From positions 1,671,999 through 1,735,998 of the forward strand of contig NZ_LMPS01000001.1 in NCBI RefSeq assembly GCF_001424405.1: 64,000 nucleotides of DNA, written 5' to 3'. Under the pieces are notes generated by a model, which was not told the DNA's origin, made no database searches, and was given only the letters and a program-made list of their open reading frames with translations. This DNA comes from Dyadobacter sp. Leaf189 (GTDB lineage: Bacteria > Bacteroidota > Bacteroidia > Cytophagales > Spirosomataceae). How positions within the stretch are numbered: the stretch's first letter is position 1; the number at the start of each line of letters is the position of its first letter. A program made the translations under genes and the position numbers. This document shows positions 35,095-44,722 of this stretch, piece after piece.

Positions 35095-36738
35095 CTAGCT
35101 CAATTTTAGCTGTTTCAAATTTGCTACAATCTCTTTGTCAAGCTTGTTTCCTTCCGCAAACAATGTGTTCAACCTTTCTTCAAATCCCTGCATTTTAGAA
35201 GCAAACTCCTCGGCTGTAATATCCACGTAATCAATTTTCACCTCAAAGTACTGCCCCGCGCTGAAGCTGTAATTCTTTTCCTTTATCTGTTCTTTAGTTA
35301 CAACAACAGAAAGGTTTTCCACCGCTTGACGGCTATTGAACGTATTCACAATGTCCATTTCCTCTGTTCTACTGAGGACGGTTCGCTGATTTTTTCCTTC
35401 TTTTACGTCAGCGCCCAGCTTGCTGGCATCCATAAGTACGATTTGCTCGCCGTCAGCCTCTTTGTCGATAAATAATACCGATACGTTGGTGCCCGTGCTT
35501 GCAAAGATATTGCTGGGCATACTTACCACGCCCCGCAGCCAACTTTTATCTACCAACCGTTCCCGAATTTTTTTTTCGATGCTACCCTGCGCTGTTATAA
35601 AACCCGTAGGTACTACAATAGCAGCCTTACCTGTTTCATTCAGGCTGAACATAATGTGCTGGATAAAAAGCAGATAAATCGCCATTTTATCTTTGTCCTT
35701 ATTTGGGATCTTCGGTATTCCAGCAAAAAACCGCTCTCTAAAACTATCCTTCTCCAAATCCCCCCGAAAATCTGAAAAATCCAGCTTGAAAGGTGGATTG
35801 GAAACAACATAATCGAACTCCTGCTTACCTAAATAAAAGGGTTGCGAAATTGTATTTGTCTTGATTACATTGGGAATGCTATGTGTAAGATTATTAAGAA
35901 TGAGGTTAAGCCGCAGCATGACGCTAGACTTTTGCGAGATATCCTCCGAGTAAATGGTACATTTATCTTCACCGATTTTATGCGCCAAAGACATGAGCAG
36001 CGAGCCTGACCCTACACTTGGATCGTAGCATTTTTTGTTGCCTTTTTCATCGCTATCTACTAGTATACTCGCAATAATGCGAGCTACGGCATTGGGGGTA
36101 TAGTATTCCGCGTATTTGCCGCCGCTATCGCTATTGTAATCTTTGATAAGATATTCGAAAATGTCTTTGAAAAAGTCATATTTTTCTTCGAATAGAAAAT
36201 CAAAACTCGTCTCAAAATTAAAGTCCACCATTTTATTTATGATGGCCCTGCAAAAAGCATCTCTCTCAGATGAATCTCGTATAAATTGTTGACTCAACCT
36301 ATCAAACAGTATATCTTTTACTCCGTTAAAAGATTTGACAGAAAAAACGTCTGCATTCTCTGTTGAAATTTGAACCAGTGTATCATCAAACAGCTTTCCA
36401 AATTCAGGTGCATTTTGATTGTTATACAAATATCCAATCAAGTGATAAGGTTTTAGTCTTGGCACATTAGGGTCCAAAGAGGCGAGCATAAACTTATAAT
36501 CCTCCTCAGTCATTGAGCTCAATGCATCTGAAAATTCTTTTGGATCTAAATGCTGGAAATCATTATTGTCTTTTCTAACCTCATAACCAAATCTATCGTT
36601 AAATATTTTATACAGAAAGCATTGTATAATTATATCGAATTCGCCTGCCGAATTACCTAAACCGTAATTTGCACAGACACTTTTTAAACTGTCTATTAAG
36701 TTTTTTGTCTTGGTGACAAATTGAATATCCTGAGTCAT
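35095..36738 (-). CDS. hsdM: Type I restriction-modification methyltransferase HsdM
   Basis: The N-terminal helical HsdM domain (about 10-170) is followed by the N6-adenine methyltransferase domain. The SAM-binding motif is YDPSVGSGSLL (about 238-248) and the catalytic motif is SNPPF (NPPF at 314-317). It methylates adenine in the target set by HsdS. At 547 residues the length is normal. The ATG overlaps the hsdR stop by one base (TAATG), so translation is coupled to the upstream endonuclease gene. Confidence 0.95.
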   Translation of the reverse strand: MTQDIQFVTKTKNLIDSLKSVCANYGLGNSAGEFDIIIQCFLYKIFNDRFGYEVRKDNNDFQHLDPKEFSDALSSMTEEDYKFMLASLDPNVPRLKPYHLIGYLYNNQNAPEFGKLFDDTLVQISTENADVFSVKSFNGVKDILFDRLSQQFIRDSSERDAFCRAIINKMVDFNFETSFDFLFEEKYDFFKDIFEYLIKDYNSDSGGKYAEYYTPNAVARIIASILVDSDEKGNKKCYDPSVGSGSLLMSLAHKIGEDKCTIYSEDISQKSSVMLRLNLILNNLTHSIPNVIKTNTISQPFYLGKQEFDYVVSNPPFKLDFSDFRGDLEKDSFRERFFAGIPKIPNKDKDKMAIYLLFIQHIMFSLNETGKAAIVVPTGFITAQGSIEKKIRERLVDKSWLRGVVSMPSNIFASTGTNVSVLFIDKEADGEQIVLMDASKLGADVKEGKNQRTVLSRTEEMDIVNTFNSRQAVENLSVVVTKEQIKEKNYSFSAGQYFEVKIDYVDITAEEFASKMQGFEERLNTLFAEGNKLDKEIVANLKQLKLS

Positions 36739-39700
36739 TAATAGTACTTGTTGTTATTGTATAATTGAAAGTATTCTTTTGATATTAAATGATTAATGTT
36801 TTCTGTTGTTTCGAAATCAAGTGGGATGTTTTCTTTTCTTTTAAATTCTTGTATCACCAGTTTCATAACATACTTCGTAAAAAAAGCCTCGTTATTTAAA
36901 ATATCCTCCTGCCCTTCGAGCTTAGTATCCACTTCCGATTTCACAACGCTGAGCGCCCGATGCAGTTGCATTTCCTTTGCATTCAATCCGCCCTTTTCGG
37001 TCAAGCGCTTGTGAATGCGTGCATACTTTTCATCGTTGCAATATTTGGCTTTCAATAAGTTGTTTTTTCGGTTCAGCTCCTTGGCTTCATCATAAATCCT
37101 GCGGAGCAACGGTAGATTTGCCACCAACTCCTCCTGCGTGGTTTCAGTAATATTTTTCTTCTTAAAGATTCTTTCAAGTTCTTCCCTCAGCGTGACAAAC
37201 TGCGGGTCCTGCGGGTCGAAGTTGTCTTGCAGCGCGGTTCTTGTTTTACGCAATTGATCTTTGAGTTCATCGGCCAGCCTCAGTTCTTCTTCGCCAACTT
37301 TAATGAACTGGAAGACAATGTCCTCCAAGGCGGCAGCTAGCAAATTTTGCGTAGCGGTATCATTGCCTATATTCTCGATAAAGTTGAGATTATCGAGGCG
37401 GTTTTGTGCCTCAATCAGCAAGCGATTAAGGACTTCAAAATTAACCAACTCTCCCAGACCTTCGTAGCCATTGATGGCTATCATGTTTTTAAGCTCTTTG
37501 GCAGTCCTCAGAGCCTTTACCAATTCAAGTAATGCACTTTTATCATTCAACTGCGCAATCTGCTGTGAAAAAATCTCTTTGTTTTGAGTATCGTAACGGA
37601 AGAGCGTTTCGCTGATCTTTTCCAGCTCTTCCCTGATCTCTTGCTCAGATTTAAATAGGTGATTGTAAAGCTCCGCTTCATCACCTAGCTGATCCTGCAA
37701 CTCCTGGAAATAAAGCTGATTGGTACGATCAAATGCTTTGGATATATCGGCAAAGTCCACCACATACCCATATTTGTATGTTTTGTACGGTCGGTTAACA
37801 CGCGTAAGCGTTTGCAGCAGGTTATGATCCTGTATCACGCGGGCAAGGTACAATTTCTTCAATCGCTTCGCGTCAAAGCCGGTAAGCAGCATATTGTACA
37901 CAAAGAGAATGTCCACCTTCGCTGCCTTGTAAGCATTAATCAATTCCTTGCGGATCGTCTTGTCATTCTCGTCATGCAGGATTAGTGCTGCTGTCAGCAT
38001 TTTTTTGGGCCGCTTTCCGTACGGCACAAATGGTTCTGCTGCCATACGAACCAAGTTCTCTGCGTGTGTTTCCTGGGTGCCATACTGTTCCTCAAACAAC
38101 CTGAAAAGTGTTTTTGCTTGTTTTGAAGAATCGCAAACTACCATCGCGCCCAGGCTGTCGTCCCGCCAGTAATCCCTAAAATCTTGCAGATCGTTTGTGA
38201 TATAATCAAGCAAGCCACGGGCGAATTTTCTGTCGGCGTATACATCCGAGGCTTTGATATCCCCCTCTCGCAGTTTGATCTGCTGCATCAAGTCCTTCAT
38301 TTCCATTTTGAAAGAGGACTGAATTTCTTCCCGGATCAGGCGCAGCGTATACCCATCGGCAATCGATCGATTGTAATAATATTTATGAAAATAGTTGCCG
38401 AACAACAGTTTGGAATCATAATCCTTCGCCACTTCACGCAACAGCGGCGTGCCGGTAAGAGCGATCAAAACCGCTGATCTGTCAGAGTTGATAAGGTTAG
38501 CCAGATAATTCCCTTTCGGGTTGTAGCTTCTGTGGGCTTCATCTAAGAAATAAATGCGCTGGGTGTTGATATCATACTCAGGCAAATCTTTCGCCAGGGC
38601 ATCTTCACTGAACTTCTGAATATTCACTACTGTGATTTCTGCCTTTCCGCTGTTATTCTTAATGGCGCCCGAGATTTGCATGTCGTTGATAAAGTCTGCC
38701 TTAGAATTAACCTGTACAACTTTTAATCCCCGGTTAGCAAATTCTATTTGGGCCTGAGTCAACAAATCCAGGCGATCCACCACAAAATAAAACTTGGGTA
38801 TAATGTGTTGCCGCTGGTAATAGTCTGTGAGATACTTTACATTATAATAGGCTAGGGCAGTTTTCCCCGAACCCTGCGTGTGCCAAACAATCCCTTTACG
38901 TTTTCCCTCGCTCAACCTGGCCGAGATGGCCATTGTGGCAAAGAGCTGCGGATAACGCATAATGTGTTTTTGCTTGCCAGTCTCTTCCTTCACGTATGCG
39001 ATGGCATACTGCAATACAAATTGCAAGCGCTCCCGGCTGAAAAGACTTGTAAGAATGCGATTTGTAGGTGTGTTAAGTTCTTTATTAGTTTTAAACTCAG
39101 GACTGTGTTTAATCACTTGCAAATTATTGTCCCTTAGCATATGGTTTTCCTGTTCTTCGCTAATGTTTGAAAGCTTCTGGCGAACAGGAAAATCTTCATC
39201 TTCTCTGAAATAGTTGAAATTCAGGTCAGCGTAGGCCGAAGTGGCGTAAAACGCACCGAATACCGGCTCAACAATGCCATCTTCATACTCCATGTTGTTG
39301 GAGAAAACCATCAACTGCGTAATATTGGCAAAGCGACGGAAGCGCTTGTTCCTGAAACGAGAATTGATTCGGCTGCGCTCAGCTAAAACACCTTCCTTGT
39401 TGTGTGGCTTTTTTACTTCAACAAAAGCGAGCGGCATCCCATTGATCAAGATGGTAATATCTGGTCTGAATTCCTCATCCCCATTTTTTGCTGTCAGTTC
39501 AGTAGTGACATGGAAATTATTATTGTCGAAATTCTCGAAATCAATCAACTTAATTCCTGACTTAGCAGTGATTCGGTTATAGAATTTCTCGCCCAGGTCT
39601 TCATAATCCAGTTCCAGGCTCAGCTCGTCAAGCACACGCAGAATTTCTTCTCTGCTGATTTCACCATTATTAATCTTGAAGACGCTTTCTATGAAAATAC

Positions 39701-39821
39701 TTTCAAAAATATTCGTGTCTTCCCTTCTAATCTGTTGATTCAGGGGAATGTAATCATAGCCTAACTTCATCAGATGAAGAATGGCTGGTATTTTGACGCG
39801 CGAGTTTTCGTTGAAGGCCAT
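36738..39821 (-). CDS. hsdR: Type I restriction endonuclease subunit HsdR
   Basis: At 1027 residues it has the family layout: an N-terminal PD-(D/E)xK nuclease (Asp121 in FRPDITIL, then Glu135-x-Lys137 in FVEVKKP), and an SF2 helicase/translocase with Walker A HTQGSGKTALA (about 314-324), DEAH at 427-430 in YFLDEAHRSY and later motif VYNMLLTGFDAKRL. The C-terminal helical part binds HsdM. All key residues are intact, so the enzyme should cut unmethylated foreign DNA after translocation. It is the first gene of the operon on the minus strand. Confidence 0.96.
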   Translation of the reverse strand: MAFNENSRVKIPAILHLMKLGYDYIPLNQQIRREDTNIFESIFIESVFKINNGEISREEILRVLDELSLELDYEDLGEKFYNRITAKSGIKLIDFENFDNNNFHVTTELTAKNGDEEFRPDITILINGMPLAFVEVKKPHNKEGVLAERSRINSRFRNKRFRRFANITQLMVFSNNMEYEDGIVEPVFGAFYATSAYADLNFNYFREDEDFPVRQKLSNISEEQENHMLRDNNLQVIKHSPEFKTNKELNTPTNRILTSLFSRERLQFVLQYAIAYVKEETGKQKHIMRYPQLFATMAISARLSEGKRKGIVWHTQGSGKTALAYYNVKYLTDYYQRQHIIPKFYFVVDRLDLLTQAQIEFANRGLKVVQVNSKADFINDMQISGAIKNNSGKAEITVVNIQKFSEDALAKDLPEYDINTQRIYFLDEAHRSYNPKGNYLANLINSDRSAVLIALTGTPLLREVAKDYDSKLLFGNYFHKYYYNRSIADGYTLRLIREEIQSSFKMEMKDLMQQIKLREGDIKASDVYADRKFARGLLDYITNDLQDFRDYWRDDSLGAMVVCDSSKQAKTLFRLFEEQYGTQETHAENLVRMAAEPFVPYGKRPKKMLTAALILHDENDKTIRKELINAYKAAKVDILFVYNMLLTGFDAKRLKKLYLARVIQDHNLLQTLTRVNRPYKTYKYGYVVDFADISKAFDRTNQLYFQELQDQLGDEAELYNHLFKSEQEIREELEKISETLFRYDTQNKEIFSQQIAQLNDKSALLELVKALRTAKELKNMIAINGYEGLGELVNFEVLNRLLIEAQNRLDNLNFIENIGNDTATQNLLAAALEDIVFQFIKVGEEELRLADELKDQLRKTRTALQDNFDPQDPQFVTLREELERIFKKKNITETTQEELVANLPLLRRIYDEAKELNRKNNLLKAKYCNDEKYARIHKRLTEKGGLNAKEMQLHRALSVVKSEVDTKLEGQEDILNNEAFFTKYVMKLVIQEFKRKENIPLDFETTENINHLISKEYFQLYNNNKYY

Positions 39822-39878
39822 TGAGTATGTTCCTAATTTATCGAAGGGTGAATCTCCTGCTAAGTTCCAATCTGAATA

Positions 39879-40836
39879 TCAATCATCCAAATCCCCCGCC
39901 CGCTCCTGATACTCATCCAGCACCTTATCATTCATATATTCAAGCCTCTTCTCTAGCGAGAGGTTTTTAACTTCCTCATAGGAAATGAAGGTGCAAGATT
40001 CTCGCAAAGGGCCTTTTGGTAGGAGAGTGAAGACCGGGCGCAAAATTTCCTGAAATACTTTTTCACGTCGGTCGGCTGGTGCAACAATATGTGCATTTAT
40101 CGCAAGATTAGGCTGCAATGCCATCAGGTCTGCCATCCTCAATATGCCCGAATAAATGGATGTGGTATGTTCCACTTCAAAGGCCCGGACGATCGATCTA
40201 CCCTTAATCCAGAGTACGTCAATATTCTCAATTGTTCCAAGCGTGGTGTCGTCGTAATTTAATGGCAATATGGTCAACAGCGAATCATTTTCGGGTTTCC
40301 AAACTGACAGAACTCTTTGCCGATCGCTTTTTGGCAGCCAGATTTTCAGGTTCATTCTTTCTCCAATTCTCGACAGCATGGCTTGAACCCTAATTGACTC
40401 GCGTACTTCTTCTTTATCGGATGCCGGAGAAAATTCCTGCTCTTCCTTCGTCGGTACCGACACTTCGACTTCCTTACTTTCCTGCGTTTTGACGGTCAAT
40501 GTGACCAGCTTCCGGCTATCGCTTTCACTGAGCGGAAAACGCCTGGGAGTCGACAGTTGCCTTTTTAAATAGGATTCGATCCAATTCCCGTCTTCCTCTT
40601 CAAAACGGCGCAAGTTTCCGCGCACCATATTGGTCCACGCGGTGCTCTTTTCGGGTAGGTTTTTGGTAAAAGAAAGGGCGGCCCAACATTTTGGTCACAT
40701 AAGCAATGAGCTTGTCCCCTTTTTTGATGGCATTTGCCTGCGTTTTTTGCGACTCACGAAATCCGGAAATCGATCGCTCAGTTTCAGTGAATGTCTGATA
40801 GGTATCGGGGGAGAAGAGGGTGATGTAGTAAGCCAT
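39879..40836 (-). pseudogene. EVE/PUA-like + nuclease-like gene with internal deletion
   Basis: The ATG complementary to 40834-40836 starts a 50-residue piece of an EVE/PUA-like domain (MAYYITLFSPDTYQTF, then AIKKGDKLIAYVTKM). At about 40685 the frame breaks: the C-terminal part of the same family continues one frame over as WAALSFTKNLPEKSTAW and runs to the stop at 39879. Intact relatives have roughly 75-80 more residues here (from TKxSRW to LSFTK). The C-terminal part has IDVLWIKGRSIVRAFEVEHT, a PD-(D/E)xK-like pattern with the EVE tripeptide common in restriction-associated proteins. The 249-residue frame starting at 40628 could still be translated alone. Position next to hsdR fits a defence role for the ancestor. 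Confidence 0.72.
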
Positions 40837-40852
40837 TTGCCTTTTAAACCTT

Positions 40853-41173
40853 TTATGCGCTGGTCGTCGATTCGCTTTCAAAGAAAATTACCCCAATCCG
40901 ATCAATATGACTAATTAATTCCTGATTTTCAATCTGATGATAAGCCGCCAGATCAATTTTATAAGGAAGCATCAAATCATCCAGTTCGAGTTCAATTTTA
41001 AATATCAGAGATAAATCCAGCTCAGCGCCGACCAGTGCCAGGTCAATGTCGGAGCCGTTTCGGTAATTTCCTTTTGTGCGGGATCCGTATAGAATGGCGC
41101 GTTCAATCTGGGGATAATTGGCAAAGACCCCCTGAATGGCCTCTATCGTTTTTTCTGACAATCCGTACATCAT
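40853..41173 (-). CDS. MNT-type nucleotidyltransferase (antitoxin-like)
   Basis: A 106-residue minimal nucleotidyltransferase with the signature ILYGSRTKGNYRNGSDIDLA: Gly30-Ser31 and the metal-binding Asp42-x-Asp44. In HEPN/MNT pairs the MNT protein neutralises the HEPN ribonuclease, in studied cases by AMPylating it. The start codon overlaps the stop of the upstream HEPN gene (4 nt), the usual arrangement. Downstream, 16 nt away, begins the broken EVE-type gene. Confidence 0.9.
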   Translation of the reverse strand: MMYGLSEKTIEAIQGVFANYPQIERAILYGSRTKGNYRNGSDIDLALVGAELDLSLIFKIELELDDLMLPYKIDLAAYHQIENQELISHIDRIGVIFFESESTTSA

Positions 41174-41592
41174 TCTTCGTTGGCCTTGATCGCCTCCATT
41201 GTTTCCTGGAATGCTACGAAAAGCGGATAAAACTCGCTAACGATATTTTTGTAGATCTCTTCTGAGATTACTTCGTTGTAGGTGTGACTGGTGAGGTTCC
41301 TGTTCTTGATCATTTCCATCCAATGATCTCCATCTGTGATGAGGTTAGCGCTGAAAGCCTGGCGGGTCGCATCCCTCGAACCTCTGATTTCTGAATTGCC
41401 CTGGTAAATGAAGAAGTCCTGCATTACTTTCCAGGCCAGTTCGTGGGTGTATTCGAATGCCTGTATAGTTCCTTGCTTTTCAAGCTCGCTCAGTTCACGC
41501 ATTGAATCCAATTGTACCGCTTCGCCGAGTTTTGCGAGTGCTCTTTTATAGTTTTCAAAGCGCTGTTCCCAACGGATATCCTGCTCTTTCAT
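41170..41592 (-). CDS. HEPN-like protein (HI0074 family), partner of MNT
   Basis: A 140-residue all-helical protein: RFENYKRALAKLGEAV, QGTIQAFEYTHELAWKVMQD and the R-x4-H motif at Arg98-His103 (KNRNLTSHTYNEVI), which is the catalytic motif of HEPN ribonucleases. It is often annotated as 'nucleotidyltransferase substrate-binding protein'. It is first in the two-gene unit, overlapping the MNT gene. It probably acts as a toxin or abortive-infection effector held in check by the MNT protein; the activity is inferred from the family. Confidence 0.88.
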   Translation of the reverse strand: MKEQDIRWEQRFENYKRALAKLGEAVQLDSMRELSELEKQGTIQAFEYTHELAWKVMQDFFIYQGNSEIRGSRDATRQAFSANLITDGDHWMEMIKNRNLTSHTYNEVISEEIYKNIVSEFYPLFVAFQETMEAIKANEE

Positions 41593-41671
41593 AGGTTCGC
41601 GGTTTGCTATATTTAAGATAAGCTAACCACCTGCCCTTTTTACCAGGGATTTCAGGGCAGCCTTAAAAGCA

Positions 41672-41697
41672 AAAAACCTCGCTTAAACGAGGTTTTT
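41672..41697. terminator. Bidirectional hairpin terminator after tRNA-Ser
   Basis: AAAAACCTCG and CGAGGTTTTT pair around a CTTAAA loop. The stem has a U-run on either strand. It lies 12 nt beyond the 3' end of the minus-strand tRNA-Ser and upstream of the HEPN gene, so it most probably ends the tRNA transcript. Confidence 0.85.
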
Positions 41698-41708
41698 AAA
41701 AATGCTTG

Positions 41709-41793
41709 CAGAGAGAGAGGGATTCGAACCCCCGGACCTGTTACAGTCAACGGTTTTCAAGACCGTCGCAATCGACCACTCTGCCATCTCTCT
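41709..41793 (-). tRNA. tRNA-Ser(UGA)
   Basis: On the minus strand an 85-nt class II tRNA can be folded. The acceptor stem is AGAGAGA/TCTCTCT with discriminator G. The anticodon stem and loop are CGGTCTTGAAAACCG, giving anticodon TGA. There is a long variable arm, and the T arm is GGGGGTTCGAATCCCTC. The CCA end is not encoded. Length, variable arm and discriminator all fit serine. Its 3' end faces the accessory island at 31-41.6 kb. Confidence 0.95.
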
Positions 41794-41975
41794 AAATGTT
41801 TCGGCGTATCCGAAACGTGGTGCAAAAATAGGAACAAAATCTTTAAGCGCAAGATTTGGGATAAAAATTTTTGAAAGTTATACGTTTTGCCACCACTTAC
41901 ATCTGTCACCAAAAAGGAACTCAGAATGCATTAAAATGTTTTTTATGAATAGCAATCTTACAGTTAGTAATCGAC

Positions 41976-42998
41976 ATGGCAGACAAACTCATTCAGGATA
42001 TACCTTTTTCCATTCTCGATCTTGCGCCGATCACGGAAGGGAATAACGCAGCAATCACTTTCAAAAATAGCCTCCGGCTCGCGCAGCGTGTTGAGGAACT
42101 GGGATATAAAAGATACTGGCTCGCTGAGCACCACAATATGGCGAGTGTTGCGAGTTCGGCGACGTCCGTGCTGATCGGCTACATTGCCGGCGGCACAAAA
42201 ACCATCCGCGTCGGCAGCGGCGGCATTATGTTACCCAACCACGCGCCGCTGGTTGTGGCCGAGCAGTTCGGTACCCTCGCGTCGCTGTACCCCGACCGCA
42301 TTGACCTCGGACTGGGCCGCGCCCCGGGAACAGACCAGGTTACTGCCCGCGCGCTGAGACGCAATTACATGGAATCCGCGCAGGATTTTCCGGATGATGT
42401 GATCGCATTGCAAACCTACTTTTCAGCAGAGAACAGCAACTCCAAAGTACGCGCCATTCCCGGCGAAGGCCTGGATATTCCGATATGGATTCTAGGTTCA
42501 AGTACGGATAGTGCGAGGCTGGCGGCGCATCTGGGACTCCCTTATGCATTTGCAAGCCACTTTGCGCCAACGCAGTTTATGACCGCCATTGAACTCTACC
42601 GCCGCAATTTCAGGCCGTCGAAATACCTCACGCAGCCTTATGTAATGGCCTGTGTCAATGTGATCGCCGGAGATACCACCCAGGAAGCTGAGCGGCTTGC
42701 GACTTCTTTCTTTCAGCTAGCTACGGGCATTATCACGGGCAAGCGCCGGCCTTTGCAACCTCCTGTTGATAGTATGGACGGACTTTGGGGAGAATACGAA
42801 GAAGCCGCTGTGCGGGAGATGATGAAATACACATTCATCGGCGACAGAAAAAAGATTGGCAGCGATCTGGCGTACTTTCAGAAACATACCCAGCTCGACG
42901 AGTTGATGGTCACCAGCCATATCTACGATCCCGAAGCGCGGATCCATAGTTATGAAATTTTGAAAAGCGTACAGAATGAAAGTGTGCTCAGCGCTTGA
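41976..42998 (+). CDS. LLM class (luciferase-like) flavin-dependent oxidoreductase
   Basis: A 340-residue bacterial-luciferase-like TIM barrel: [13 protein letters not shown] at the start, [18 protein letters not shown], then [20 protein letters not shown] and [10 protein letters not shown]. These are hallmarks of the single-component YhbW/MsnO8-like group that uses reduced FMN. The substrate is unknown. It is cytoplasmic. The gene stands alone after the tRNA; the 182 nt before it hold nothing I recognise beyond a probable promoter region. Confidence 0.93.
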   Translation: MADKLIQDIPFSILDLAPITEGNNAAITFKNSLRLAQRVEELGYKRYWLAEHHNMASVASSATSVLIGYIAGGTKTIRVGSGGIMLPNHAPLVVAEQFGTLASLYPDRIDLGLGRAPGTDQVTARALRRNYMESAQDFPDDVIALQTYFSAENSNSKVRAIPGEGLDIPIWILGSSTDSARLAAHLGLPYAFASHFAPTQFMTAIELYRRNFRPSKYLTQPYVMACVNVIAGDTTQEAERLATSFFQLATGIITGKRRPLQPPVDSMDGLWGEYEEAAVREMMKYTFIGDRKKIGSDLAYFQKHTQLDELMVTSHIYDPEARIHSYEILKSVQNESVLSA

Positions 42999-43032
42999 TT
43001 TATTCCTCAAAACACATTGTCGTTATTTCGCA

Positions 43033-43040
43033 TAATTTTG
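43033..43040 (+). promoter_or_regulatory. Putative -7 box (TAATTTTG) before the ECF sigma gene
   Basis: TAATTTTG fits TAnnTTTG, with a TTG 13 nt upstream (43017-43019), closer than usual. It is only 4 nt before the TTG taken as start of the sigma-factor gene, so if it is used the true start is further downstream (for example the in-frame TTG at 43108). Confidence 0.3.
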
Positions 43041-43044
43041 GTAA

Positions 43045-43662
43045 TTGCAGTTCGTAAATTACCACGTCATTAATCCAGAGAACCCTCACCGGCAAGAAGA
43101 AGAGTTGCTTAACCGTTTGCGGCAGAGCGACAGGAATGCTTTTGCCGAGCTATACAGGAAGTACTGGCGACGGCTGTTCGATTCCGCTTACAAGCGACTG
43201 CTCCTGCGGGAGGAATGTGAGGAGATTATCCAGGAAATTTTCGTTGACATCTGGGAAAAAAGGGAAACGCTGATCATCACCGTTTCCCTGGAAGCCTATC
43301 TTTTCGGGGCACTTCGCTACCGTATTTACAACCTGATCCGTTCGAGAAAAATCCGGAATGCGTATCTGGACCACCTCACCAATACGCAGGAGGTTGAACA
43401 AAACTATATTGAAGACAGCCTGTATTACGAAGAGCTTGCCGGGGCTTTGGCGAAAAGCATTGAAAATTTACCTGAAAAGATCAGAAAAGTATATCAGCTC
43501 AGTCGTCGTGAAAACCTTAGTTACAAGGAAATTTCAGTCCGGCTGAACATTCCTCTCGATACCGTAGAGAAGCAGATGGGCAAGGCGATCAGGATTATCC
43601 GGGCCAATCTGAAAGATTTTACATTGTTGCTGATCTTGCTGGCAGAGCGTGGTTTTAAATGA
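43045..43662 (+). CDS. ECF-type RNA polymerase sigma-70 factor
   Basis: A typical Bacteroidota ECF sigma factor. Region 2 has NAFAELYRKYWRRLFDSAYK and EIIQEIFVDIWEKRE. Region 4 has LPEKIRKVYQLSRRENLSYK and EISVRLNIPLDTVEKQMGKA. The start is uncertain: a stop lies just upstream, no ATG occurs early in frame, and TTG at 43045 is the first possible codon, with another TTG at codon 22. It is followed by the FecR anti-sigma gene and the STN-containing SusC gene, forming a transenvelope signalling set that switches on the transport locus when substrate binds SusC. Confidence 0.9.
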   Translation: MQFVNYHVINPENPHRQEEELLNRLRQSDRNAFAELYRKYWRRLFDSAYKRLLLREECEEIIQEIFVDIWEKRETLIITVSLEAYLFGALRYRIYNLIRSRKIRNAYLDHLTNTQEVEQNYIEDSLYYEELAGALAKSIENLPEKIRKVYQLSRRENLSYKEISVRLNIPLDTVEKQMGKAIRIIRANLKDFTLLLILLAERGFK

Positions 43663-43744
43663 GGTATCAGAAAAAAAGAATGCATTGAATGACGGAAGTC
43701 AATCCTGAGTGTTACTAGTAACTATTAAAGAAGTTTGATCATCA

Positions 43745-44722
43745 ATGGACAGGGAGCGGTTACAATACTTATTGGAAAGAGAAAGGGGAGGGGCGGCTTC
43801 CGTTGAAGAGCGCGCGGAGCTGGAAGCATGGTACCTGAGTTACGAAAGTCAGCCTGATTTTACGAAACGCCTTTCAGAAAGGGCCTTGCCGGCATTGGAA
43901 GCAAGCATATTTGAACGAATTGAAAGTGCTCTGGAGCAGGAAAGTCCATCGCTGATCCAACCGGGAAGAAGAACGCTTTATGCAGGAATGCTGCGGATAG
44001 CGGCTTCTGTTCTGCTTGTTGTACTGGCTGGCGCCGGCATATACTTTTATCTGAGCCGGGCTGAAATGGTGCGGGAACAAACGGGTTATGGCGAAGTGCG
44101 TAAAGTAATGCTCCCCGACGGTTCGGAAGTGACCCTGAATGGTAACTCGGAAATCACCTATCTTTCCAACTGGGGGAATGAGCAGCTTCGCGAAATTAAC
44201 CTGAAAGGGGAGGCTTACTTCAAAGTAACCCACACCAGCGACAATCGTAAATTCCGTGTCCGTACCGCGAAGGATTTTAGCCTTGATGTACTCGGAACGC
44301 AGTTTACCGTGGCCAGCAGAAAAAGCGGCACGCGCATTGTGCTCGCCCAGGGGAAGGTACAATGCAATCTGAACGCTGCTGAAAACGAGACGCTCATTAT
44401 GAAACCCGGAGAAATGGTGAAGTTTACCGGTAACCCTTCCGATTATGTACGCAAAAACGTGCAAGCCTTCGAGTATTCAGCCTGGAAAGAGCATAAGCTG
44501 ATTTTCAACAACACTACTCTTGAAGAAGTGTCACAGATATTGGAAGACACTTACGATTTCAAAATAAATGCAGAAACCCCCGAGCTGTTGACGCGCAAAA
44601 TCACAGGCTCTGTGCCAACAGACAACATTGAGATACTTATCCAGGGTATCGCCGAAGCTTCGGGCGTAATCATCGCTCAGAACGGCAAGGAACTAACAAT
44701 TACAAACAGGAAAAGGCAATAA
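43745..44722 (+). CDS. FecR family anti-sigma factor
   Basis: The N-terminal helical part (1-75) binds sigma. One membrane segment lies at about 82-105 (LRIAASVLLVVLAGAGIYFY). The periplasmic FecR domain (about 110-220) has GEVRKVMLPDGSEVTLNGNS and FRVRTAKDFSLDVLGTQFTV, and the C-terminal DUF4974-type domain (about 255-320) has TTLEEVSQILEDTYDFKI. It receives the signal from the STN domain of the SusC protein encoded next and releases the ECF sigma factor. The length, 325 residues, is normal. Confidence 0.94.
   Translation: MDRERLQYLLERERGGAASVEERAELEAWYLSYESQPDFTKRLSERALPALEASIFERIESALEQESPSLIQPGRRTLYAGMLRIAASVLLVVLAGAGIYFYLSRAEMVREQTGYGEVRKVMLPDGSEVTLNGNSEITYLSNWGNEQLREINLKGEAYFKVTHTSDNRKFRVRTAKDFSLDVLGTQFTVASRKSGTRIVLAQGKVQCNLNAAENETLIMKPGEMVKFTGNPSDYVRKNVQAFEYSAWKEHKLIFNNTTLEEVSQILEDTYDFKINAETPELLTRKITGSVPTDNIEILIQGIAEASGVIIAQNGKELTITNRKRQ

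Noticed and set aside
31350..41793. Integrative element with attachment repeats at tRNA-Ser
   Set aside because: No integrase gene and no second copy of the tRNA 3' end were seen; kept only as a low-interest possibility.
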